Of a DNA stretch of 64,000 nt, positions 57,001 to 64,000 are shown piece by piece; position 1 is the first letter of the stretch; every line of letters starts with the position of its first letter. The notes beneath the pieces were generated by a model. The model worked only from the letters and a program-made list of their open reading frames with translations, searched no databases and had not been told where the DNA came from. The position numbers and the translations under genes are program-made. The DNA lies in NCBI GenBank assembly GCA_019744775.1, contig JAIETZ010000013.1, forward strand, positions 124,001-188,000, given 5' to 3'. This DNA is from Candidatus Obscuribacterales bacterium (GTDB lineage Bacteria; Cyanobacteriota; Vampirovibrionia; Obscuribacterales; Obscuribacteraceae).

Positions 57001-58347
57001 ATGTCGACTGAGTTTTTATTACCGGACCTAGGTGAAGGAATTCACGAAGCTGAGGTTCTGGGTATCCTTGTTAAGGAAGGCGAATCCATCAAAGAAGATC
57101 AAGGTATCTTCGAGGTGGAAACCGACAAAGCCGTTGTAGAAATACCCTCGCCTGTTACAGGCATCGTGGAGAAAATTCACGTCAATGTTGGGCAAACAGT
57201 TAAGGTCGGCATGGTTATGGTGACTTTCGGTGAATCCAAAGGTGCCCAGCCGGCTCGTGCTAAAGAAGAAGCGAAAGCTTCGACAGTTGCCGCCAAGACT
57301 TCTGAAAAAATCGCTCACGAAACGGCGCAACCAGTTGCTGCTCGCAGCAACGGCGGACAAGCTGTGACGGGTCGTCCGGTGCCGGCTGCTCCTGCGACAA
57401 GAAGAGTAGCTAGAGAATTAGGAGTTGATTTAACTCAAGTAATAGGCAGTGGTCCTGCTGGTCGCGTTATGCGCGAAGATGTAGTCGCCTTTAAAGAAGG
57501 CGGATCGCCAAGCAAATTGCCGGCGTCACCTAAAGTTCCGGATACCGTATCTGTTACAACAATGTACGGTGGACCGAAAAAAGAAGGCGAGGCTTTGGAG
57601 CCGTTCTCCACAAGCTATGTCGAAATGCCTGATTTCAGCAAGTACGGTCCAGTTGATCGCGTACCGTTGCGTTCCATCCGTCGCAAAATTGCTCAGAGCA
57701 TGGCTACATCGTGGGCTCATATCCCGCACGTAACTCATTGCGATGAAGCTGACATTACTCATTTAAATGAGTCGCTGAAAAAGCATGAGAAAGAAATTGC
57801 TGAGCGTGGCGGCAGACTGACACTGACTGTCGTTGCCCTTAAGGCAGTTGCTTCAGCTCTGAAGAAATATCCGCAATTCAATTCCAGCCTTGATGAAAAA
57901 ACAGGCGAAATTGTCTTCAAGCGCTACTACAATATTGGTATCGCTGTAGCAACCGAGCGCGGTTTAATCGTGCCGGTAATTAGAAATGTCGATCAAAAAT
58001 CATTGCCGGAATTGGCCATTGAATTGAACGACATTGCTCGCAAGACTCGCGAAGGCAAAATAGAGTTGGACAGACTACAGGGCGGCACATTCACCATCAC
58101 CAATATTGGTGCAATCGGTGGGACAAATATGGTGCCGATGGTTAATTACCCTGAGTGCGCTATTCTAGGAATGGCACGTTCTGTGCAAAAGCCAGTTGTG
58201 AGAGACGGTGCAATTCAAATCCGTTGGATACTGCCTTTGGCAATGTCCTTTGATCATCGTCTAGCAGATGGCGCTGAATCCGCTTACTTTGTAAGGCACG
58301 TAATCAACTGCCTGGAAGATCCGCTACAACTCTTACTGGAGGTCTAA
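57001..58347 (+). CDS. 2-oxoacid dehydrogenase E2 component (dihydrolipoamide acyltransferase)
   Basis: Domains in order: one lipoyl domain with acceptor Lys43 in VETDKAVVEIPSP; an Ala/Lys linker; a peripheral subunit-binding domain (TRRVARELGVDLTQVIGSGP); a second linker; and the catalytic domain with SFDHRLADGAESAYF holding the HxxxDG active site. E2 forms the core that links E1 and E3. The 448-residue length with a single lipoyl domain is common in bacteria. It starts 5 nt after the E1 beta stop. LipA, encoded nearby, supplies lipoate. Confidence 0.94.
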   Translation: MSTEFLLPDLGEGIHEAEVLGILVKEGESIKEDQGIFEVETDKAVVEIPSPVTGIVEKIHVNVGQTVKVGMVMVTFGESKGAQPARAKEEAKASTVAAKTSEKIAHETAQPVAARSNGGQAVTGRPVPAAPATRRVARELGVDLTQVIGSGPAGRVMREDVVAFKEGGSPSKLPASPKVPDTVSVTTMYGGPKKEGEALEPFSTSYVEMPDFSKYGPVDRVPLRSIRRKIAQSMATSWAHIPHVTHCDEADITHLNESLKKHEKEIAERGGRLTLTVVALKAVASALKKYPQFNSSLDEKTGEIVFKRYYNIGIAVATERGLIVPVIRNVDQKSLPELAIELNDIARKTREGKIELDRLQGGTFTITNIGAIGGTNMVPMVNYPECAILGMARSVQKPVVRDGAIQIRWILPLAMSFDHRLADGAESAYFVRHVINCLEDPLQLLLEV

Positions 58348-58353
58348 CTCACT

Positions 58354-59784
58354 ATGGTTATGGGCGAAATGGCGCAGAATGTCGATCTTGTAGTCATCGG
58401 CGCCGGACCTGGTGGTTATACCGCAGCTCTACGCGCAGCTGAGTTGGGCATTAAAACAATGCTCGTCGACAGCCGTGAAAAGCCGGGTGGCGTTTGCTTG
58501 CACGTTGGATGTATTCCATCCAAAGCGCTATTGCATGCTGCCGAAGTAATTGATTCCAGCAAAGCAGCTGCTCAATTTGGCATTACATTTCAGCCTCCCA
58601 AAATCGATATCAATGCATTGCGCACCTGGAAGCAAGGCGTAACAGACAAGCTTGCTCAAGGCATTGTCGGCATGTGCAAGAGTGCAGGCGTTGAAATAGT
58701 TGTTGGTCATGCAGAGTTTCAAGACTCAAAAACACTTCGTGTTGAGCAAGAGCACGGCTCCATGCGCGTTAACTTCAAACACGCAATTCTAGCGACCGGT
58801 TCGCGTCCTGTTGTGCCGAAGGGTTTAGACCTGCAAAGCAAGCGTTTGATGGATTCAACATCAGCCTTAGCCATTGAAGAAATACCTAAGAAGCTATTGA
58901 TTATCGGTGGCGGCTACATTGGTTTGGAAATGGGAACTGTTTACGCTGCTTTGGGAGCTGAGGTAACCGTTGTCGAAATGATGGACGGACTTCTGCCTGG
59001 CGTGGACAGAGATCTCGTAAAACCATTAGCGCAACACTTACAAGAAACGTTCAAAGCAATTTACTTGAACACAAAAGTTGCCGGTATCAGAGAAGAACAA
59101 GACGGTATTGTCGCTTCATTTGAAGGCAAGGATGTTCCAGCTACTGAAAAATTTGATCGCGTTCTAGTCTCAGTCGGTCGTAGACCAAATAGCGATAATC
59201 TGGGATTGGAAACAACGCAAGTCAAAATCGACAAACACGGTTTTGTCGAAATCGACGATCAATGCAAAACTGCCGACAAGCGCATTTTGGCAATTGGTGA
59301 TGTCTCTGGACAGCCGATGCTCGCCCACCGCGCAATGCGTCAAGGTATTGTTGCAGCTGAAGTTTTGGCAGGACGTGACACAGTATTTGATAATCGCTGC
59401 ATTCCGGCAATTGTTTTCACTGAGCCGGAAATTGCTTGGGTCGGTATTACTGAAACCGAAGCAAAAGCTCAAGGCGTTGAAGTTGTTGCCGCCAAATTCC
59501 CATGGTCGGCTTCCGGTCGTGCCATGACTTTGGGCGAGCCGGTCGGACAAACGAAGATTATTTACGATCCGAAAACGACGCTTGTTTTAGGTGTAGGTAT
59601 CGTTGGACCACGTGCCGGCGAATTAATAAGCGAAGCTGCATTGGCAATTGAAATGGGCGCCGTGTTGGAAGACTTGCTTGTCACAATTCACCCACACCCG
59701 ACGCTTTCTGAAACGGTTAATGAAGCTGCAATCGTCGCCAACAAGCGCATCGAAAGACAGAGCAAAACAGCAGCCAAGGTTTAA
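58354..59784 (+). CDS. lpdA: Dihydrolipoyl dehydrogenase (E3)
   Basis: E3 re-oxidises dihydrolipoamide on E2 with FAD and NAD+. Visible are the FAD loop VVIGAGPGGYTAALRA, the redox disulfide Cys48/Cys53 in GGVCLHVGCIPSKALL, the NAD loop LLIIGGGYIGLEMGTVYAAL and the active-site HPHPTLSETVNEA near the C-terminus. At 476 residues it is normal. The start may be ATG 58354 or the in-frame ATGs at 58360 and 58369; GGAGG lies 12 nt before the first. It is last of the operon. Confidence 0.95.
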   Translation: MVMGEMAQNVDLVVIGAGPGGYTAALRAAELGIKTMLVDSREKPGGVCLHVGCIPSKALLHAAEVIDSSKAAAQFGITFQPPKIDINALRTWKQGVTDKLAQGIVGMCKSAGVEIVVGHAEFQDSKTLRVEQEHGSMRVNFKHAILATGSRPVVPKGLDLQSKRLMDSTSALAIEEIPKKLLIIGGGYIGLEMGTVYAALGAEVTVVEMMDGLLPGVDRDLVKPLAQHLQETFKAIYLNTKVAGIREEQDGIVASFEGKDVPATEKFDRVLVSVGRRPNSDNLGLETTQVKIDKHGFVEIDDQCKTADKRILAIGDVSGQPMLAHRAMRQGIVAAEVLAGRDTVFDNRCIPAIVFTEPEIAWVGITETEAKAQGVEVVAAKFPWSASGRAMTLGEPVGQTKIIYDPKTTLVLGVGIVGPRAGELISEAALAIEMGAVLEDLLVTIHPHPTLSETVNEAAIVANKRIERQSKTAAKV

Positions 59785-59810
59785 GTTTCAAAAATCTCAT
59801 CTTGTGGCAT

Positions 59811-59827
59811 GTTACCAGTGAGGTAAC
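59811..59827 (+). promoter_or_regulatory. Small hairpin overlapping a ribosome binding site
   Basis: GTTACC-agtga-GGTAAC is a perfect 6-bp stem. The GAGG at 59820-59823, the only ribosome-binding-like sequence before the GTG start at 59834, is half in the loop and half in the 3' arm, so folding could limit translation of the next gene. Confidence 0.35.
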
Positions 59828-59833
59828 GACAGA

Positions 59834-60475
59834 GTGTCACAGGAATTTGATTTCCGAATGTCTAATGATTTGCCGGAATTTCTTCGGCATTTCCCATTTG
59901 TTGAACGCAATTGGGATGGCAGTGAGTTCTACCTATATCATGGTACGAATTGCTACCGTCGCTTTGAAATAAGAACAGCTGGTCAAATCGAACTTGGGCG
60001 TGCCGGACTCATTTTCCTCTGCACAAACGCAGATAGAGCGTATGATTTTGCGCGCGTGGCAAGCTTGCGTGACCAAAACTTCGGCTATCGCAATAATTTG
60101 AGCCACGAACCTGTCTTGCTCAAGATTAAGTTCGACAGGCGGCATCTAGAGGACATAGATTTTGTCTGTAATCTCAATCCTGATGAGCCGATGGGCTGCG
60201 ACCTATCTATAGCGGTCAATGAACCTACTGAGGCAGACCGGATTGTGCAGGTCATGCACTGTGACCATAGTCTGGACTTCCTGCACGATGATAGCGCCTC
60301 CAGAGCGGCACAGGACGATGAAATAAGGCAGGGCATTAAGGTGCTGCGTGGAAAGGCTATCGGCAAAAAGGCTGAAATATGGGCTGCTAGGGGCTTTGAA
60401 CGGATTAATCAAAGCAATTCGCCTGAACTTAGCCTGGATGACGAATTGAGACGTCTCCGCAGGCGTAGTCGATAA
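59834..60475 (+). CDS. Protein of unknown function with possible ADP-ribosyltransferase-like fold
   Basis: Start GTG 59834; 213 residues, no signal peptide or membrane segment. Residues 33-75 read YLYHGTNCYRR...GRAGLIFLCTNADRAYDFA. This pattern (HGT, then a Gly-rich turn, then a strand with Thr followed by A-x-x-FA/YA) is seen in ADP-ribosyltransferase-fold proteins, where the His binds NAD+. The third catalytic residue cannot be assigned. The C-terminus is charged (LDDELRRLRRRSR). It follows the dehydrogenase operon by 49 nt. The fold call is a hypothesis. Confidence 0.7.
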   Translation: MSQEFDFRMSNDLPEFLRHFPFVERNWDGSEFYLYHGTNCYRRFEIRTAGQIELGRAGLIFLCTNADRAYDFARVASLRDQNFGYRNNLSHEPVLLKIKFDRRHLEDIDFVCNLNPDEPMGCDLSIAVNEPTEADRIVQVMHCDHSLDFLHDDSASRAAQDDEIRQGIKVLRGKAIGKKAEIWAARGFERINQSNSPELSLDDELRRLRRRSR

Positions 60476-60574
60476 TAAACCTCTTAGAAAACCTCCGAAA
60501 ACCGGCACTGGATGCCGAAAATACGCGTTTTGGCAATAAAATTAGGCTATTCGGTTCATGTGGAGGAAATTCAG

Positions 60575-62098
60575 ATGCCAGTAGCGGAGAGCAAAGCGAC
60601 TGCCTGTCAGCTTTTTATTGGTGGTAAGTGGCAAGATTCCCAAGCCACAAACTTCAGCAACGTAAGCAACCCAAATACGGGTGAAGTTATTGCCCGCGTT
60701 CCAATGTGCGGTAGCGGTGAAGTAGACCTGGCTGTTCAAGCAGCGCAAAAGGCGTTTGCTGATTGGGCTGAAACTCCTGTAGTTGAGCGCGCTCGCGTGA
60801 TGTTTCGCTTTAAGGCTTTGCTTGAAGCTAACTATGAAGAGATTGCAAAAACAGTTACACGTGAACACGGCAAAACATTGCCTGAAGCAAAAGCTTCTGT
60901 TCAACGTGGTATCGAAGTTGTTGAATTTGCCTGCGGTATTCCCAGCTTGATGATGGGTGAATCGTTGGAAAACATTGCCCGCAATGTCGACTGTGAAACT
61001 ATGAGACACCCCCTTGGTGTTTGCGCTGGTATCACTCCTTTTAACTTCCCGGCAATGGTGCCTCTCTGGATGTATCCAATTGCCATCACATGCGGAAACA
61101 CATTTGTTTTGAAGCCATCGGAAAAAGTGCCGATGTCCAGCATGATCATTGCAAAATATCTTGCTGAAGCTGGATTACCTGAAGGCGTATTGAACATTGT
61201 CCACGGTGGCAAGGAAGCAGTTGATGCACTTCTTGAGCATCCATTGGTGAAGGCTGTATCTTTCGTTGGTTCAACTCGCATCGCTAAATACATCTACGAA
61301 AAAGGCACTCTCAACGGCAAGCGCGTGCAAGCAGCTGGTGGAGCTAAAAATCACATCATCATCATGCCTGATGCCGATATGGACCAAACCGTACAGGCGC
61401 TGCAAGCTTCAGCTTTCGGCTGTGCCGGTGAGCGTTGCATGGCAGGCTCATTGGCTGTGCCTGTTGGTGAAGCTGCCGACATTCTTATTCCCAAACTCGC
61501 AGATGCCACACGTAGTCTCAAAGTCGGACGTACCGATATGGGCGGCAGTGTCGATATGGGTCCTGTTATCAGTGCTGATCACTTAGCTAAAGTGAAGAGC
61601 CTGATTGATAAGGGTGTCGCTGAAGGTGCAGATGCCGTTGTTGACGGACGTTCCATCAAAGTTGCTGATTCTCCAAATGGCTATTTCCTCGGACCGACAA
61701 TTCTCGATCAAGTAAAACCACAGTCAACGGTTGCTAAAGAAGAAATATTTGGACCAGTTCTTTCTGTTGTCCGTGTAAACACAGTTGAAGATGCCATCGA
61801 ACTGGGTCAACAGTGTCCATTTGGTAACGGAGCCGTAATGTTCACCAGCAGCGGACGAGCTGCTCGTGAATTTAAGCATCGCTTTAATGCCGGCATGATC
61901 GGAATTAATGTTGGCGTACCGGCACCGATGGCGTGGTTCCCCTTCACAGGTTGGAACGCTTCTTTCTTCGGTGACTTGCATATTCAAGGCAAAGAAGGGA
62001 TTCAGTTTTACACCCAACAGAAAATGACTATGACACGTTGGTTTGGAACCTCTAGCAAAAAAGGCTTCGACGATCCAATATGGAAAGGTAAGTCCTAG
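60575..62098 (+). CDS. mmsA: Methylmalonate-semialdehyde dehydrogenase (CoA-acylating)
   Basis: MmsA converts methylmalonate or malonate semialdehyde to propionyl-CoA or acetyl-CoA with NAD+ and CoA. The aldehyde dehydrogenase blocks are present: GVCAGITPFNFPAMVPLWMY, KPSEKVPMSS, VSFVGSTRIAKYIYE, the general-base region replaced as in MmsA (AAGGAKNHIIIMPDAD), and catalytic Cys in FGCAGERCMAGSLAV. ATG 60575 has GGAGG 8 nt upstream; a longer frame from 60512 is unlikely. The 507-residue enzyme fits the last step of pyrimidine, beta-alanine or valine breakdown. Confidence 0.93.
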   Translation: MPVAESKATACQLFIGGKWQDSQATNFSNVSNPNTGEVIARVPMCGSGEVDLAVQAAQKAFADWAETPVVERARVMFRFKALLEANYEEIAKTVTREHGKTLPEAKASVQRGIEVVEFACGIPSLMMGESLENIARNVDCETMRHPLGVCAGITPFNFPAMVPLWMYPIAITCGNTFVLKPSEKVPMSSMIIAKYLAEAGLPEGVLNIVHGGKEAVDALLEHPLVKAVSFVGSTRIAKYIYEKGTLNGKRVQAAGGAKNHIIIMPDADMDQTVQALQASAFGCAGERCMAGSLAVPVGEAADILIPKLADATRSLKVGRTDMGGSVDMGPVISADHLAKVKSLIDKGVAEGADAVVDGRSIKVADSPNGYFLGPTILDQVKPQSTVAKEEIFGPVLSVVRVNTVEDAIELGQQCPFGNGAVMFTSSGRAAREFKHRFNAGMIGINVGVPAPMAWFPFTGWNASFFGDLHIQGKEGIQFYTQQKMTMTRWFGTSSKKGFDDPIWKGKS

Positions 62099-62110
62099 TC
62101 GTTTAAGAAC

Positions 62111-63811
62111 ATGAACGGACCTTTTCTCAATTCGATTGAAGAAGAACTAGCCATGTTGTCCTTTGTCTTCGATAGTATCGAAGAAGGCGTGGCTGTTTGG
62201 GACTGCCTTGGAAAATTTCAGTATCGTAATCGAGCAGCCAAAGAAATATACGGGCTGGCTGATGTGCCGAGCTATCCTCCCGAAGATTGGGTGAAAAGCT
62301 TTGGTTGCTTCCTGTCTGACGGCGTAACGCCTTACGAATTGAAAGATTTGCCGGCCTACAGGGCTTTGCATGGCGAAGACGTGCCCGATGCGGAAGTTTT
62401 TCTGCGCAATGAGACAGTACCAAATGGTCTTCTGTTGCGTTGCAACACCAGAACATTGCGAAATAAGGAGGGTGAGATAATTGGCGCACTCTGCATATTT
62501 AGTGATGTCACAGCGAAAAGAGCTGCTGAATCAAACATTCGGAAACTAAACATTGATTTGCAGAGCCGCGTAACTGAACTAAATGAAGCTAACCAGTCTT
62601 TGCAAATGCTTACTATGGAACTTGAAAGAGCGCGCGATCAAGCTCTTGAATCTTCCCGCATTAAGTCGCAGTTTGTCGCCAACATCAGCCATGAAATCCG
62701 TACGCCTCTTGCAGCAGTTATTGGATTGACGGAAATTCTACTTTCGCAAACATTGAAAGATGAAGAAGCCTTGTTGGCTTTGCAATGCCATAAATCGGCG
62801 CAATCACTGCTCGAAATTGTCAACGACATTCTAGATTTCTCCAAAATAGAAGCAGACAAATTAGGTTTGGATATTGGCGATTTTGACTTACGGGCTATGG
62901 TTGCCGAGACAGTAGAACTATTCGAGCGTCAGGCAGAAGAAAAGAAATTACAACTTTCGATGGCGGTCGACTCCGACGTCCCTCAAATATTAAGTGGAGA
63001 TTCGGTCAGGCTGAAACAGATTCTCACCAATTTGCTCAGCAACAGCGTCAAATTTACTGAGCGTGGAGAAATAAACGTCGTTGTGCGTTTGGTTGCGCGC
63101 GATGACGGACACGCTACCGTGGAGTTTTCGGTTAGTGACACGGGCATAGGATTGTCTCAGGAAGAAATTGAGACTTTATTCCGCCCGTTCGTGCAAGTGA
63201 ATGGTGAAAGTACTCGCAAACAAGGCGGCACAGGACTTGGTTTATCTATAAGCAAACGACTAACAGAGCTTATGGTCGGCGAAATTTCTGTTGAAAGCAA
63301 AAAGGGTGTTGGTTCACGTTTCTGGTTTGTCGTTAATTTGAGAGTTCCGGATATTTCAGCGGATTCTGATGTCTGGAAATCGAAACAAAAGTTTCTGGAT
63401 ACAATTCCGCCCGCAAGTGCTGTAAATGCCGACCGTGCTGCCAAAGAAGTCTTGATAGTGGAAGATAATGCGGTTTTGCAAAAACTGATTACGTTTCAGC
63501 TAAGACATTTGGGATTGACTGGAGAAGTAGCATCGACAGGGTTACATGCGCTCGAAGCATTTAAGAAAAAGAAATTCTGCCTTATTCTAATGGATGTGCA
63601 AATGCCTGAAATGGACGGTTTCCAGGCAACATTGGAAATTAGAAAGTTAGAGGCTGGCTCTGCCAAGCACACACCAATTGTTGCCCTTACTGCCTCTGCA
63701 ATGGAAGGCGACCGCGAAAGATGTTTGGCCGCGGGAATGGATGACTATCTAGTTAAGCCGGTAAAACTAGATAGGTTCAAAGAAGTTGTTGAAAAATGGA
63801 TCAACCGCTAA
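62111..63811 (+). CDS. Hybrid sensor histidine kinase/response regulator
   Basis: Domains in order: a PAS-like domain (about 12-135, [20 protein letters not shown]); a coiled coil (140-180); HisKA with phospho-acceptor His194 in [10 protein letters not shown]; HATPase with [26 protein letters not shown] and [13 protein letters not shown]; and a C-terminal receiver with LIVEDNA, acceptor Asp in [13 protein letters not shown] and Lys in YLVKPVKL. No membrane segments, so it senses a cytoplasmic signal. It starts 12 nt after mmsA and may be co-transcribed. It could be an input for the receiver-kinase at 32976, but nothing shows this. Confidence 0.94.
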   Translation: MNGPFLNSIEEELAMLSFVFDSIEEGVAVWDCLGKFQYRNRAAKEIYGLADVPSYPPEDWVKSFGCFLSDGVTPYELKDLPAYRALHGEDVPDAEVFLRNETVPNGLLLRCNTRTLRNKEGEIIGALCIFSDVTAKRAAESNIRKLNIDLQSRVTELNEANQSLQMLTMELERARDQALESSRIKSQFVANISHEIRTPLAAVIGLTEILLSQTLKDEEALLALQCHKSAQSLLEIVNDILDFSKIEADKLGLDIGDFDLRAMVAETVELFERQAEEKKLQLSMAVDSDVPQILSGDSVRLKQILTNLLSNSVKFTERGEINVVVRLVARDDGHATVEFSVSDTGIGLSQEEIETLFRPFVQVNGESTRKQGGTGLGLSISKRLTELMVGEISVESKKGVGSRFWFVVNLRVPDISADSDVWKSKQKFLDTIPPASAVNADRAAKEVLIVEDNAVLQKLITFQLRHLGLTGEVASTGLHALEAFKKKKFCLILMDVQMPEMDGFQATLEIRKLEAGSAKHTPIVALTASAMEGDRERCLAAGMDDYLVKPVKLDRFKEVVEKWINR

Positions 63812-64000
63812 CTGTTTGATCTAATATGCTTCGGCGGACGCACGATGTTTTTTGATAATCCAAGTTTTTCTAAAACCCAGACAGCGTACCAAGTAACATC
63901 AATTTCCCACCAGGCAAAACCATGACGAGCTGACTTAGGTACGGCATGGTGATTGTTGTGCCAACCTTCGCCAAGCGCGAGTAATGCTACCCACCAGACA
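63808..64000 (-). CDS. Fatty acid desaturase (acyl-CoA/acyl-lipid delta-9 type), 5' end cut by window edge
   Basis: The minus-strand frame that enters from the right edge ends at TAG 63808 after 63 codons. It reads [20 protein letters not shown], containing the third His box (HNNHH) of membrane desaturases, then [20 protein letters not shown] and ends PPKHIRSNS. This box and the following Trp-rich segment are typical of stearoyl-CoA-type desaturases, which use a di-iron centre to add a double bond. Its stop overlaps the hybrid kinase stop by 3 nt, convergent. Confidence 0.88.
   Translation of the reverse strand, partial: VWWVALLALGEGWHNNHHAVPKSARHGFAWWEIDVTWYAVWVLEKLGLSKNIVRPPKHIRSNS

Noticed and set aside
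1-64000. CRISPR arrays, prophage, transposase genes, replication origin
   Set aside because: No regularly spaced repeats, phage or transposase genes, or DnaA-box clusters were seen in reading through.

Overview
The window is a 64 kb piece of a bacterial chromosome at moderate GC, densely coded on both strands. No phage, conjugative or insertion-sequence genes are visible. The best guess for the source is a non-photosynthetic relative of Cyanobacteria (Vampirovibrionia/Melainabacteria, Obscuribacterales-like). This rests on inference: several Ser/Thr kinases with an N-terminal Cys motif and a TPR tail, a YggS-SepF gene pair, an archaeal-type AspRS, a reductive pyrimidine catabolism cluster, and no photosynthesis genes. 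No rRNA or other phylogenetic marker RNA is present to confirm it.

Layout. 1-4142 (minus): a truncated sugar-nucleotide pyrophosphorylase overlapped by argH, two tiny ORFs and an MFS exporter. 4308-8900: a dispersed repeat, a membrane Ser/Thr kinase, accDA and rsmE. 9018-17516: yggS-sepF, an M23 peptidase, a PC4-like ssDNA-binding protein, obgE, a small basic protein, a Nudix hydrolase and pheST. 17620-23848: a membrane Roadblock/LC7 protein, archaeal-type aspS with a terminator in its leader, a DsbD-like reductase and a GH1 glycosidase. 23959-31539: two tandem GT-C-like membrane proteins, an AI-2E-family permease, a secreted protein and pyrD. 31658-39887: an MFS permease, a receiver-kinase fusion next to a kinase-TPR protein, secreted and TPR proteins, a GNAT enzyme, a YD-repeat-like protein and a HicBA-like pair. 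40072-45195 (minus): a pyrimidine catabolism operon (aminotransferase, beta-ureidopropionase, preT, preA). 45400-51068: an MBOAT/SGNH O-acylation pair and a third GT-C-like protein. 51099-64000: tRNA-Lys, two unknown proteins, proline dehydrogenase, lipA, a four-gene 2-oxoacid dehydrogenase operon, a small possible ADP-ribosyltransferase-like protein, mmsA, a hybrid histidine kinase and the end of a fatty acid desaturase.

How the genes fit together. PreT/PreA, beta-ureidopropionase, the class III aminotransferase and MmsA (about 15 kb away) would carry uracil or thymine to acetyl-CoA or propionyl-CoA. Only dihydropyrimidinase is missing from the window. LipA makes the lipoyl cofactor used by the dehydrogenase E2 encoded beside it. 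The MBOAT and SGNH genes form an AlgI/AlgJ-like pair, probably decorating a polysaccharide made with the GT-C-like enzymes.

The most unusual non-coding content is three families of short dispersed repeats. One copy is read in frame inside a membrane protein gene, and another supplies the stop codon of preT. Two genes, aspS and the M23 peptidase, have an intrinsic terminator directly in front of their ribosome binding site, which suggests attenuation or leakage control.
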